From assembly GCA_022432975.1 (NCBI GenBank), contig CM039505.1, positions 48,126,897 to 48,190,896 of the forward strand: a stretch of 64,000 nt of DNA, written 5' to 3'. Each line of letters starts with the position of its first letter. Positions within the stretch are counted from its first letter, which is position 1. The DNA is from Begonia masoniana (lineage: Eukaryota > Streptophyta > Magnoliopsida > Cucurbitales > Begoniaceae). The notes under the pieces are model-generated. The model saw only the letters and a program-made list of their open reading frames with translations, was not told the DNA's origin and ran no database searches. The translations under genes were made by a program, and so were the position numbers. Below, one piece after another: positions 36,101 through 51,240 of the stretch.

Positions 36101-36700
36101 TCCCTACTTACTAAACATTAGGCTTACGTTTTGTGTTCCGTGGTGTAGGTGTCAATCGGAGTACAGGTGAGGGCCTTAAGGAAAGCTAAAATTGGGACGC
36201 AGTTGGTGATGTACGGGGCATGCCGGTGCGGGCAGTTGTCGGGGCGTCTCGACCATGGTCTTCGGGGGAGATGTGGGACTTTGTATTTTGGGTAGTTTAT
36301 TGTAGATGTTTTTAAAGTTATTGTATAGCTATTGGTATTTGTTGTATATAGTCATAGATAAGGGTGATGTGTCCCCCTATATTGTGAATTTTCTTCATTT
36401 AGGGATGTTAGTATTATAGTTTCCCCTTTTACTATTATTTGGAGATTTCGTATGCTGGATAGTTGAGTGATTAGTTGAGTAAAAATATTCTGGATCTGGT
36501 TGGGAATTTGTTTATGTGCAGGTACTTAGCATTTTGGAGGCGCCATTTTTAGGCGTTACTTTGTCAAAATTTTGGGAGACTTAGAGTTAAATTCCGCGGT
36601 GTCCATTTTTTTTATGTCTTAGGGTTCACGAATGTTATTTTAACGCGGGTTAGCTTAGCAAGGTAGCACACCGAGCCCGAGCGGGTTCGGGGGCGTTACA
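33155..36700 (+). mobile_element. Solo LTR, family B-related, inverted (copy 4)
   Basis: Starts TGTAACACCCGGG, ends GGGGGCGTTACA, flanked by CGGAT on both sides (33150-33154 and 36701-36705), a perfect duplication inside solo LTR B3. Orientation is opposite to its host. Its 3' third (36120-36700) matches the Del/Tekay-type LTR at 5844 more than it matches B1-B3, while its minisatellite region matches B3. No protein coding. Confidence 0.9.
34646..35815. repeat. 58-bp minisatellite, about 20 near-identical units
   Basis: Units carry TTCGGGAGGTGTTTGTGTGA, GTCACCTCGTCGCGAATTAG and TGTCTGAAAGTATGACAG. From 34838 to 35766 the spacing is exactly 58 bp for 16 intervals, with almost no substitutions (one CTTCGTC variant near each end). 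A truncated unit is at about 34785-34837. Confidence 0.95.
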
Positions 36701-38930
36701 CGGATACCTATCCTATCAGGATGGTCACGCGTTGACCCAGCAGAGCTAGATCAGAGGCACACATCGTGTTCACACACACGGGACGGCCATACACGATCTT
36801 CTCCCACGTCGATCATAGAACCACGTTCATAATCACGACAACTTACGTATTTTCAACCATGTATCTCTTGTAGACACCTCCCGAATTACCATCTTTCATG
36901 CACTATTTCACGACGAGGTGACTCAACAAGAGACCACTGCACATCTTTTGTAGAAACCTCCCAAATTGCCATCTCTCAGGCACTAATTCGCGACGAGGCA
37001 ACTCCATAAAAGACCACCATACATCTTTTGTAGTAACCTCCCGAATTGCCATCTTTCAGGCACTATTTCGCGACGAGGCAACTCCACAAAAGACCCCATT
37101 ACCTTACGTATCTTCTTTTCTTTTTTTACATTCGATACTCACATTTCACAAACCATGCTAAAAACTCGTATTTTTGTAATTCAAAACCATGATGCATGTC
37201 ACACAATGCTCAACGCAAAACAAAACACAACAAACAACAAATCATCCCTAACGGTCCATGGTGTAGGCCCGAAAGCAAAACACAAACGTCCTCTACTTAC
37301 CTGGTTTCTCCGTACGTCTAGTAGTCGCTCACTCCGAGTACACCAATAACTCGCTCGTTAACCTAACAGATAAATGGGAACAATTACCTAAAAGTCATCA
37401 AAGAACTTCTAAGAAAATATCTACTCTAAATCTAGCAATAAATCAAACTAACACTTAAATTTTAAACCAAAAATCCAAGTGGTTTTAAACACAACATAAC
37501 CAATTAAATCCTTCCTTCGCTAAAAATTCAGATTATAACACAATGCATTAAACCAACTTTAAAAATCCATAACTAATTCTATACACATCGAAACGCTTCG
37601 ATTCCAAAACTCATAGATTCATTAAAGTGTCTATTTTACCCCATTAAAATAGTTTGACAAGATAAAATAAGGAAGAGGTTTGGCCAACACCAAAACCGAA
37701 ACATGCCTATATTTTTCTTCACAGATTTTGATCCAACTTTGAAAAATCATAATTTAATCTATACTTATCCAAATACGTAGATTCCAACGCCTATGGACTT
37801 CTTAAAGAGTCTACTTTAACATTCTATGGTCAATGTATCAATAATAAACCCTTCACCGAATCAGAATTACCAAAACCGAAACTGCTTCAGAAATTTTCCA
37901 GTTTGTATACAATAGATTCAAAAATTCGTAACAAATTGAATATAAATCCAAATTCAATTATTCAAGATGCTATGTAAACCTCAAGGTGTCTAGTTTCTAA
38001 TAGAATCAACAATTTATCAAAATCAGTACTCAACTATTGGCAGAAAGTGAAAATCGGAACTGTCCTGTTTTTGGCCGATTTTCTCAACCTATTTTCCAAC
38101 TTTCTTCTAACACTGCATACCCTTAAATCATGAAGAACCATCAAATTTTGAAAAAAAACCAGCAAGAGAACCAAAATATCTTGCACCCATTAGGGTTTAC
38201 AACCATCATCAGAACTTAACAAAAATCCCTTCACTTATCCTTTTAAACCCTACACATGCATAAACCATTATCAAAATTGGTTTTATCTTAAAGAAATATT
38301 CAAAGATGAAGCTTTATGGTGTGGAAAGATGATCGGCCATGGAGGAGAAGGGAGAAGGCTGGCGTGAAAATGAAGAAGAAAGAGAATGTTTAACTTAAGG
38401 CTAAATACTTTTGACTTGGTGTTTAAATCCTAGCCATGTAAAATACTTTTAATAAAACTTTGACTATTCAAACGTGGCTTCATTTTCTCCTCTAACTAAT
38501 CCCCCCTATCTTCTTCCCTTACACTTTACAAGGATGAATATTCAACGCCAAGGACCACACTTTAAAACTCTCCTTTAACCTTTTCAACCTTGTAAATCAC
38601 ATTCTTTCATCCCTTGCTCATTACAACTTGACTTTTCAAACATGTGACTATTCAACCGTATTTCTAAAATTTTTCTTTCATTTTTTCTTTTTCCCTTGCA
38701 TTTCCATTAAGCATGAAAGTCTCATGATTTGCTATCAATAGTTGACTTATTCAACCTTTACTCCTCCTTTTGTCTTTCTTCTTTTATTCCATGAAAATTA
38801 CAAATTCTCTTCTAATTTATTTGCTTGAATTCTAAAAAAAATCTTTAACTAATAGCAAATAATATTTTGACTTTCATTACTAGGCATATTAGATAATCCA
38901 TATAATGAAATTCTCGGGTGTTACAATGGT

Positions 38931-39214
38931 AGCATCACTCAAAATGGCTCTGCAAGTATATCTGAAATTAGCGATGAAGATGAAGAGGAAGTCGCAAAAG
39001 AAGATCTCATCATTGAATATAAGATGCTTCATGAAAAATGGACCGAATTGGTTGGAGTAAACCAACATCTTCGAAATCAGATTGGTGGTTTGAAAATTGA
39101 ATAAGGAAATCTTTAAAACTCTGTTACTAATTTAGAAGTCAAACTGAAAACAAGTCAGATTGAGGTAAAGCGTTTGAGAAACGAATTGAATCACATGAAG
39201 AAAAATGTCAGAAT
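38931..39214 (+). pseudogene. Copia gag, middle part, with 112-bp segment repeated at 45155
   Basis: Continues the gag of 30987-32054: SISEISDEDEEEVAKEDL, then MLHEKWTELVGVNQHLRNQ, a coiled-coil-like stretch, and KTSQIEVKRLRNELNHMKK. Two stops lie at about 39101 and 39113. Bases 39103-39214 match 45155-45266 without gaps and with four differences. Confidence 0.83.
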
Positions 39215-39300
39215 TATTATTAATATCGAATTAATTATTTTTAATTTTATTTTGAATTATTTTTATTTTATTTCTTTATTTTCGTGTTATTTTCAGGTGC

Positions 39301-40700
39301 ATGCATAAAGAAGGAAATGTTAATCTTCTACCGCTTCATCTTGAGATCGAGCGTACGTGTCGACAACATCGTAAAGAGATAAGAGAATTTATTCAACCAG
39401 CGCGTGCCATTATGGGAGATAACGGGGAAGATAATACTGAGAACCGGACATTGCTGGACTATGTTATACCTACTGTATCTGGGATTCATCAGCTATTCAG
39501 AAGCCGGCTATTGCAGCAAATTTTGAAATTAAGTCGGGCACCTTGCACATAATTCAACAATCTCAATTTAGTGGACTACCTTCTGAGGACCCCAAAGATC
39601 ATATTGCAAATTTTTTAGAAGTATGCGACACTTTCAGATATCACAATGTGGGGGATGATGCATTGAGACTGAGGTTATTTCCATTCTCATTACGAGACCG
39701 TGCGAAGAGTTGGCTTAACTCTCTACCAGCCAACTCTATTACTACATGGGAAGAATTATGCCAGAAGTTCCTTTCTAAATTCTTTCCCTTCGAGAAGACT
39801 GCTAAGCTCCGATATGATATAATCAATTTCAGTCAATTTGATGGGGAAACTTTATATGAGGCATGGGCGAGATTCAAGGAGATGCTGAGAAAATGTCCAA
39901 ACCATGGCCTACCGATGTGGATGCATATTCAAACTTTCTATGTGGGATTGTCAGCCTCTACTAAAACTCTGGTGAATGCAGCTGCAGGTGATACTTTAAT
40001 GAGAAAAACTGAAGAAGCTGCCTATGATCTATTGGAGGAATTGTCACTTAATAATGACCAATGCCCTGTGGAACGCACAATTATGAAGCGTACAACTGGT
40101 ACCCCAGAGCTTGAGGCTATGAAAGCTTTAACACTACAAGTGGCATCATTGGCTAAACAATTACAAGAGTCTCATATAGCAGCTAGTGTGGGGAAAGCGC
40201 CGATGGTTAATTGTCAATGGTGTCAAGGACCGCATCAAAGTGAAGAATGCCAAGTGGGAAATCCTATGCCGAATAAATCTGCAGAACAAGTTAACTACAT
40301 GAGAAATTTTAATCGGCAAGTAAATCCCAACTCAAATACTTATAATGCAGGGTGGCGACAACATCCTAATTTTTCATGGCAGAATTCTCAAAACACTATG
40401 CCTCAACCATCGCATTCCGATCCATCTCAACAAGCTGAGAAGAAAAATGATCTGGAAGCAGCCCTTATGCAATTTATGACCGAAACCCGTACAACGATGC
40501 AGAATCAATCAGCTCAAATTCGAAGTCTTGAGAATCAACTTGGCCAGTTTGCTAGTATCATTAATGGAAGATCTCAAGGTACAGTACCTAGCAATACTGA
40601 AGTAAATCCGAAAGAACATTGTAATGCAATTATCACTCGACATGGAACAGTAATTGAACCGGTGCAAAAAGAGCCAAGTGTGCCTACATTTGATAATTGA
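39301..40700 (+). pseudogene. Athila/Tat-like gag
   Basis: A first piece (39301-39552) reads REFIQPARAIMGD; a frameshift at about 39545 leads to a 385-codon frame with FSGLPSEDPKDHIANFLEVC, RAKSWLNSLPANSITTWEEL, KFFPFEKTAKLR and ARFKEMLRKCPNHGLP, the retrotransposon gag core of the Athila/Tat clade. A CQWCQGPHQSEEC knuckle-like word lies near residue 223 of this frame. It ends in TGA at 40698. Gag would form the virus-like particle. Confidence 0.87.
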
Positions 40701-40745
40701 GATTCAAGTGAAAATAAAGCTCAAAGGTTTCTACCATCTCATCCT

Positions 40746-41689
40746 TTGCCAATACAAGTAATTCCACCTCAAGTGCCGTTTCCACAAAGACTGAAGAATG
40801 TGAAGTTTGATAATCAGTTTTCTAAGTTCCTTGATGTCTTCAAAAAGCTACACATCAACATTCCATTCGCAGAGACCCTCGAGCAAATGCCTAAATATGC
40901 AAAGTTTTTGAAAGATATTTTGTCTCATAAACGAAAGATTGACGAATATGGCACGGTCGCTTTGACTGAGGAATGTAGGGCCATTGTTCAACATAAACTT
41001 CCACAAAAACTGAAAGATCCGGGAAGTTTCACTATACCATGTGAAATTGGAAAGTCAATTTTTGAACGGGCATTGTATGATTTGGGGGCTAGTGTAAATT
41101 TAATGCCACTATTTATTTTTCAAAAACTGGGTCTTGGTGAAGCGAAGCCAACGAATGTAATTTTACAGATGGTTGATCGGTCTCTAAAGCATCCATATAG
41201 GGTGATTGAAGATGTCCTTGTCAAAGTCGACAAGTTTGTTTTCCCCGCTGATTTCTTGGTTCTTGATATAGAAGAGGATAGTGGCTTCTCGATAATATGA
41301 AGTCGACCATTCTTAGCAACAGGAGGTGCTGTAATTGATCTCAGAAAATGGGAGCTCAAATTGCAAGTACATGATGAAGATGTGACATTCAAGGTGTATA
41401 AATCAATGGAGTACCCAATATATAGCACTGACATATTTTGGGTGGAACTCCCTAACACTGTTACAATGGAAGCTTCACGTCAACTGAGCGACTCTCTTGA
41501 GCTGAATGGGATGCAGTACGTTGAAAATTTGGGGGAGTCGACATTACAGGTCATACCAGCTATTAAGAAACCACCCGACTACGAAAAGCTTCTTGCAAAT
41601 GATAAGTTGATAAATGAGCAACGATTGACACCATATTGGGATAGTACATGTGAAAGTACAAAGTCCATCATATATTTTGACTCAACATG
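40746..41689 (+). pseudogene. Athila/Tat-like protease domain and tail
   Basis: Frame 40746-41300 includes PFAETLEQMPKYAKFLKDI and the protease-type site ALYDLGASVNLMPLFIF, with DLGAS in the active-site position seen in this clade. A TGA at 41298 is followed in frame by SRPFLATGGAVIDLRKWELK and a tail that ends at 41689. No RT follows. Confidence 0.83.
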
Positions 41690-43872
<2,183 letters not shown>

Positions 43873-43885
43873 AAGTTTGGGGGTG
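43873..43885 (+). other. Polypurine tract of the Athila-like element
   Basis: AAGTTTGGGGGTG immediately before the LTR start TGATAAGTG. This is the characteristic PPT form of the Athila clade. Confidence 0.8.
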
Positions 43886-45145
43886 TGATAAGTGTGTATT
43901 TTACACACTTATTCAGACTCTTTAATCTTGATTCGATAAGTTTTTCTCAAGCATTTGAATGAATTTAACGTTTCTGGTGTAAGTGTGCAGATAAGATTAA
44001 ATCTAACAGATTAAGCATCAACGAAGAATAAATATAGTGCAGAATGAAGAAAAATAATAAAATAAAAATATCAACATGTGGCGGTGAACAGAAGACTAGC
44101 GATCGCTCACATCTCGCGATCGATCGGCTAAAGCGGGATTTTGAGGAAAGCAGAAAGAATCTCAACCGTTCGGCTATTTTAATTGTTTCAATCTCAACCG
44201 TTGAGATTGATTGTGGGCTTCAGATTAATTAAGAATTAAGTTAACTAACTATGAAGTAGCACCATTCAGAACGAGCCCTGGCGAGAGAGGGAGACTATCA
44301 TTGAGAGAAGCTCTAGCGAGACGGAGACCGGAACGGAGCGAGAGCTTCGAAAACTAAATTTCAGCATAGTTTTTCTTTCCCTTTCTCTTCTGAACTATGA
44401 ACATCTTTATTATTTTTATTGTTTCTCTTTATTCTAGCATGAATTAAATTTCTCTTCTAGGGCTACGATGTAGCCAGACGATGTTTATTTTCTATTTCTT
44501 TGTTTAATTAAATTCAATAAATATTTCTTCCAATATTGTTAACACATTTAATTTCTGTTCTTAAAGCTTGTAAATTTATGGCCAATCTTTACTTGATTTT
44601 TGGGGTGTTTTGAGACTGAGAGGTGATAAACACCCGAGCACTGAAATTAATGTCATAAATATACATAGGCTAGAAATAGTTACGGTATTGATGTGATCAT
44701 TGTGATTTCTTAATTTAATTGTATTTGATTAATGTAGGATTTGAGACTGATAAGTGATAACTCATTAATCAGATAAACTAAGCAATACTCGAGAGAGATT
44801 GTATTAGAATTTAGCGAAATCGATCATCAACATAGAGAGAATACTTATGAATATAATTAGGAATGAATGAAATAAATGTTGTCTTGGTGAAATCGTAGTA
44901 CATTAGGATTTTATTAATTAGATTTAATCTCATTTTATCTGTTTCGATATTTTACATTAGTTTATTTTAATTGTTTTGGTTGTTTAATTTAATTTCAATT
45001 CTTGAAACTATAAAACGTGTGTTCAATTTAGAATTAAGACTAATAAATTCGATTATTAATTAACAAGTCCTCGTGGGTTTGACACTCTACTTATCATTTT
45101 ATTACTTGTTGCGACTCGTACACTTGCGAACTATTTTTCACAACA
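43886..45145 (+). repeat. 3' LTR of the Athila-like element (1260 bp)
   Basis: Starts TGATAAGTGTGTATTTTACA, ends TTTTTCACAACA. A related LTR lies inverted at 47878-49526. It contains a GCGATCGATCGGCT palindrome at about 44116, an exchange-prone GATCGCTCACATCTCGCGATC near-hairpin around it (broken into words here), and TTTGACACTCTACTTATC near its end. Confidence 0.85.
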
Positions 45146-45686
45146 AAAATGAAAAAGGAAATCTTCAAAATTCTGTTACTGATTTAGAAGTCAAACTGAA
45201 AACAAGTCAGATTGAGGTAAAGCGTTTGAGAAACGAATTGAATCACATGAAGAAAAACGTCAGAATGCTAAATTCAGGTTCCTCTATCCTGGATGATATT
45301 CTAATGGCCAGAAGATCGAGTGATGAAACTCTGGGATTGGTTACAAAGAAGAATGCTCAATGTCACAGAAAGTGTTAGTAACCGATGCTGACAATAAAGG
45401 GAAGAAAGTTGCGATGTCTATTGCAAAAATTGAACACAAGTCAAATTCTAATGACTGTTATTAGAAGAAGTCAAACACTCATGCTGCCAGTGCCAAAGGT
45501 AACAGATTTATTCCAATTTGTCACCACTATTTTCGTCAAGGTCATATACGTCCTAGATGCTTTGCATATCTTAATGACTTGAGAAAAGGTACTGCTAAAT
45601 GTACTTCTTCATGCAGATTTCCCTAACAGAAATGGATGAAGAAAATCAACTTAAAGTGCAATGTTGCACATACCTCTCTAAAGACA
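45146..45686 (+). pseudogene. Copia gag, last part with second zinc-finger-like motif
   Basis: Resumes with KTSQIEVKRLRNELNHMKK and then MLNSGSSILDDILMARRSS, as in SIRE/Tork-type Copia elements. After stops, HHYFRQGHIRPRCFAYLNDL gives a knuckle-like motif. The frame is cut by the Gypsy insertion at 45687 and continues at 55595. Confidence 0.82.
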
Positions 45687-46105
45687 TGTTGTGCCCCGTA
45701 GGCCCATTACACGATCCCAGACCCGAGCCCACACTTTAACTAACACACTTATCTCTTTTGCAGGTCATGGATCGTGTGAAGACTTGGAGGACATCGTGGA
45801 CGACTTGAAATGAGAGATTAAAGCTGGGGACGTCGACCAACCAAAGCATCTCATCATGTGGAAAGGCTAAAGAGGCACCTTAATGCTCACATGGGAATTT
45901 TTTTAAAATTTCAAACTTATTGGCAAACATTGGCCTTCTTGTTTAAACTTTATTAGATGAATGTTAGGATTATATGAATGTTAGGATTAGTTGGTGGCTT
46001 GGTTTATGCTTTGGCCCATTGAAGTTGAAGACTTGTCTCAAGCCCAAATGATGGTCCATCATCCCCCTCCAGGCCCAAGCCCAAGCCCAAGCCCACCATT
46101 AGGAC

Positions 46106-46113
46106 TATATATT
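46106..46113 (+). promoter_or_regulatory. Candidate LTR TATA box
   Basis: CTATATATTCATGG in the 5' LTR, conserved in the 3' LTR at about 55055. It is a plausible Pol II promoter element for the retrotransposon transcript. Confidence 0.5.
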
Positions 46114-46248
46114 CATGGCATTGGTGTTTGTAATTTTTTTGGATGATTTTTATGAGCACCCACAGATTTCTCTCTCAATAGAAGAAAGCTTGGAACAAGG
46201 AGCTTCCAAGGTAAGCTCAGTTGACAACAACCGAGGGGTTAGCCCGAA

Positions 46249-46749
<501 letters not shown>

Positions 46750-47157
46750 GTACGCCCCGAAATTGATCTTCAAGCTTGGTAGCTTGTAAGAACGGATTTG
46801 CCATCTTCTTCTCCTTTCTTTTGAGATTGGAAAACGACAAGAAGTGGCCTAACCGATTCCTTGAATCGAGTTCTCTTCCTTGGAAGAGAACTCTTACCAA
46901 AACACTTCAAATAGCGATTATTGGCCGATTCTCTGAAACATTCGATAAAATCTTCAAATCAACAAATCTGGACCATGCCATTCACCAGCACACATCTCAT
47001 TCACCTCTGTACACGCACTAAAAATTTCATTTTGTTCCGAGCACATTTGATATTGCGTTTGCATTTACCTTCTCGGATTTGTCGGTTTTGTGTCACCCAG
47101 GAACCAACGGTCGTAATCGAGTTCTTGAGTCCTATTTACAGGTCGGAGCTCAACAGG

Positions 47158-47169
47158 TGGTATCAGAGC
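47158..47169 (+). other. Primer-binding site of the CRM/Reina-like element
   Basis: TGGTATCAGAGC two bases after the 5' LTR; initiator-methionine tRNA type. Confidence 0.9.
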
Positions 47170-47877
47170 TTGGATAGCTCCCTTAGGGTGAGGGAAACCA
47201 GGTTTGTTTGGTTTTCCAAACCCTTTGGTTACCCAAAATCGAGGCAACAAAACCGGGTTTTGCTGTTCTTCCTTTTTCGGTTTGGTGTTCTTGCTGTTTC
47301 CTTATCTTCTCTTTCTTGCAAAGATCATTTCCAGCATGTTTTGTTAGTTGTCTGCAACTTGGGCATGGGTTTTTAAGTTTCATTTCCATCATTTTTGTGC
47401 TACAAGTTTTCCTTCCTCTTTTGGTAGAACATTGGCTAACAAACTTTGTACTTGGTGTTTTATTTCCTTTTCGGGTTTGGTGACTTGGCTATGCGTGTTT
47501 ACTTTTGCTACATTATGAACATATTCTAATAGTTCCAAATCTGAGCATATAACATCATTTTCGTTACTGGTTTGCTTGTTTAAGATAAGGGTTTTTCAAA
47601 ATAAAATCAGAAAATGGTTTTTGTAGTGTGGTAATTATTCTAGTTTGCTGTTGTTTGCATACTTCCAAATCCAAACTTTATGTATGTTTGTAGCTGCTGT
47701 TTGAGTATAATAATCTGTTGAAAGCATCTTCATTTTAAATTTGAATTACATTGGTAAAGTAAACGTTGCTAAAAGGAGAAAAAGCTAAGTAAAGTGCACA
47801 ACCTAAATTATACCATACTTTTGGTGTTGCTTTATGTCGCTTTCACTATATGCTTTGATGAGATTTTAAATAATAAC
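47170..47877 (+). other. Leader of the CRM/Reina-like element
   Basis: Non-coding sequence between the PBS and the nested solo LTR. No conserved ORF was seen. The leader continues at 49532-50046 before gag. Confidence 0.6.
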
Positions 47878-49526
47878 TGTTGCGAAAAATCGTGATACGC
47901 AAGTGTACGTGTCGCAAAAGTAATAAAGTGTGTATAAGTACGAGTGTCGATCCCACGAGGAATAATTATGTTAATTATTGAATATCTACCTTTCAGTTTA
48001 ATTTGAAAAGAAATAATAATTGGTTTTTTGGATTTTAAACTAAAATAATTCAAATAAAAATCAAACAATTTAAATAATAGAAATAAATATAAAAGAGTAA
48101 GATTATATGATGAGAAAATCCAGGGTTCCGATTTCACTTGGCTAATCCTATTTATTAAACCTAATCCAAGTAATTAATTTCTATTCCGTAGTGTTGATGG
48201 CAATTTCACGAAAATATTCATCAATCTCTCTCGAGCAAAAACAAACTTATTCAATTAACGAATTATTACCTCTCGGTCTCTAATCCTGAGAATTAATTGA
48301 ACACATTAAGAATAAGAAATTATATTACCACTCAAACGCCCTAACTATCTCTAGCCTAGGGTCCTTTTTAAGGCAAAATATTCAGTGCACGGTTAAATTC
48401 TCCGCTCTCGCATCCCGAATTAACCCTAAAGTACTTAGTTTTGGTGATCAATCAACCCTAAGTATTACGTTCAGAATAGATTACTCAACACAGATAAAGA
48501 ACAAAAATTAAATACTTGAATCAAGAAAAATAAACAATCATAGTAAAGCTACATCGAAACCCTAGAACGAGAAGTTTAGTTCATAATAAACTAAAAGTAA
48601 ACAACAATAATATTAAATAGTTGCATAATAAAACAGTAGAAATAAAAGAAAAGAAAAATAAAAGAAAAATAAAAATCGCCCCTCTCGCCAAGGATCGCTG
48701 TGGAAGAGCTCTCTGCCGACTCCAGGATGCAGCCTCTAAATTTTCTGAATCTTTGAATTTAGGTCTGCTTTAGGTTTTTAATGGTTTCTTTTAACTCCAT
48801 CAACGGTTGAGATTAGATCTGTCTTCAGATGAACGGCTCGGATTAAAACACATCAGCTTTCCATATTTAAATTTGATAAGCGATCGATCTCTGTCAGGTT
48901 ACAGAAATCGATCGCGGTATTTCTTTGCAAGCATATAACATATGTGTGGCTATCGATCTCTGTATTTCATAGAGATCGATCGCTACTTCCTTCTAATCTT
49001 GGCTTCTTCTTCTCAATGATGTCCCTGTGAGTGAAGCAGTACTCTTCTTCCGTAGTGAATCTTGACATAGAATAATATATGCTTTTGACCTTGACTTTGA
49101 AGCTACAGCTAGCATTGAAGAAGGTAATAGTCAAAGTCTAGCAGTTCCATCCGGAGGGTCGACTGAGGCTGTACTAGCTTCAATTCCATCTTCTGTAGTA
49201 GCAGCTTCTGATCCTGTTTCAACTTCTATTTGTGGGTATGAGTAGCGATCGATCTCTTCATTTTTTCACAGATTGATCGCTGCTTTTTGTGTTGTAATTT
49301 GCTGCTTTTCTTTATGTTAATCGCCAGCCTTTGATCGCCTCCTCTGTTCTTCATGATTTGTGGTGATCGCTGCATGTGATTTCTTCTTGTTTTCTTCTAT
49401 TCCTATTTTTGTAAACTTTTCTGCACACTTATACAATTATCGTTAAATTATTCCAATCATTTGAGAAAAACTATTCATTTCAAGTCTTAAAGAATATACA
49501 TAAGTGTGTAAAATACACACTTATCA
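47878..49526 (-). mobile_element. Inverted Athila-like solo LTR (1649 bp)
   Basis: Plus-strand ends are TGTTGCGAAAAATCG and ACACACTTATCA, the reverse of the LTR start at 43886 (TGATAAGTGTGTATTTTACA). Flanks are ATAAC at 47873-47877 and 49527-49531, a perfect 5-bp duplication. No coding. GATCGATC-centred inverted repeats lie at about 48880-48920, 48950-48990 and 49245-49280. Confidence 0.92.
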
Positions 49527-50046
49527 ATAACATTCTGTTGATAAGCTAATTAGTTACACCTTCATGTTTGGATTATATAAAACAAGTTCACTAAGATGTT
49601 AAAGAGCATGTACAAATAGGTTGTTATCATTTGGCGGATTTAAAACTTGATAGTTAGTGAATTTGACCTTTCCCGCTTAAAACAACCATAACTTTGGCTA
49701 CGAGTGTCGGATTTTTACGTGCCACCTGGCAAATCAAAGCGCTCGAAGAGCTCTACAAGCTGCCAAGTTTTGGGCCTAAAAAACGTCTTTTAGACCAAGT
49801 TTTGGGCCCAAACTTTCATCTATGACTACTGCCAAGGTTTAGGCCCAAAAAACGTCATTTAGGCCCTCAAAATTGCGTTCCAAAATTTCTACCGAACTTT
49901 AAACACTCTAAGCTAGAGTTTTAACTAGGTTCACTATTTTCCTTTCCTTCCCTTTCCTAATACTTAGGTTTAATTAACTAAACTAATTTCCTTCCTAATA
50001 CTTAGTAATACACTCTTTCATGTCCTTTCATAGCTAAACCCTTAAA

Positions 50047-51240
50047 ATGAAGACTAGGAGTGGAATTAACCGAGAGGCAAACCAAGATATGAATCAAGAA
50101 CCGAACTGGGGCAAGGACCTTCCCCAACCCGAGGCTCACTCCCCTCAAGACGGAGAGTCTAGTATGCAAGGACAATTGGATGGCCTTAGTAGAGAAGTTA
50201 ACCTTATAGGCCAACAACTAAAAGACTTAACCCGTAGCATGAAACACATCATGGAAGTCCTTACTATGAGAAGTCCAAATGAAGTGTCCCGAGAACCCCC
50301 ACCCCCACCTAGATTTAGACCCGGAAATCCTAGGAGACTATTTCAAGAACCAAATCCAACTTCGGACGAAGAAAGACCTGAGTATCCTAGGAGAAGAAAC
50401 CCGCTTTACGAGAGAACGAAGAATGGACCTTAGATGGGGAAGAGACTTTTCAGCCAAGTAGACGAAAGAACTACGAGGACCTTAGAAATGTAAAGTTACA
50501 TATACCCCCATTTGATGGCACATGCGATGGAGACACCTTCCTAGAATGGATTGATAAGGTCGAAAAGGTCTTTGACTATTATGAATACTCTAATAAAGTA
50601 AATATCCAATTAGTATCTATAGAGCTATCTAGATATGCGGCCCTCTGGTGGTCCAATATTAAGCTCCAAAGATGGCGGATATGAGATACTTCCATTACTA
50701 CATGGAGAACAATGAAGTCACTCATGACTAAGAGGTTCATACCCACCCACTACCGTCAAGATCTCTTCCTTCAAATTCAAAACCTACGACAAGGAACTCG
50801 ATCCGTTGAGGCTTACCTAGCCGAATTTGAAACTCTAAGGATACGAATAGATATGGAAGAACTGGAGGAACAGGTTATTGCTAGATTCATTCGAGGATTA
50901 AATAGAGACATAGGAGATCCAATTGAAATACACCCGGCAGAGTCCTTAGATGCAATAGTTCATATGGCCATGACGATTGAGCGACAGCTCAATAGAAAGA
51001 AAAAATCCACCTACACTCCTAAGTTTACCCCCAACATTCCTCCTAAAGTCACCCCCAAGCCAACTGAGCCAATCAAGCCCTTTGACAAGGCTGAAGGAAA
51101 GAAGCCTTTTAACCATAGTTGGCCACTTAAGGAATCCACTAGCAAAACCTTAGTCGATAAAGCCACACCTAGAGCAAGAGAAATCAAGTGCTATAAATGT
51201 CACGGGATAGGTCATTACATGGCTCAATGTCCGAATCGAC
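50047..51240 (+). pseudogene. CRM/Reina-like gag
   Basis: Begins MKTRSGINREANQDMNQEPN with a proline-rich segment (PPPPPRFRPGNPRRLF), frameshifts at about 50433, continues with HIPPFDGTCDGDTFLEWIDK and ELSRYAALWWSNIKL, has a stop at about 50683, then a 273-codon frame with RTMKSLMTKRFIPTHYRQ, QNLRQGTRSVEAYLAEFE and a CCHC knuckle CYKCHGIGHYMAQC. Gag would assemble the particle and bind RNA. Confidence 0.87.

Larger units (their letters stand above)
32060..38925 (-). mobile_element. Solo LTR, family B copy 3, split by an inverted solo LTR
   Basis: Left end TATAACGCCCCCG (first TG changed to TA), right end CGGGTGTTACA, flanked by ATGGT at 32055-32059 and 38926-38930, a perfect 5-bp duplication inside the Copia gag. 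Without the nested element it is about 3.3 kb. It has no retroelement coding. The core block is at about 32870-33025 and two or three diverged minisatellite units at 36880-37100. Confidence 0.88.
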
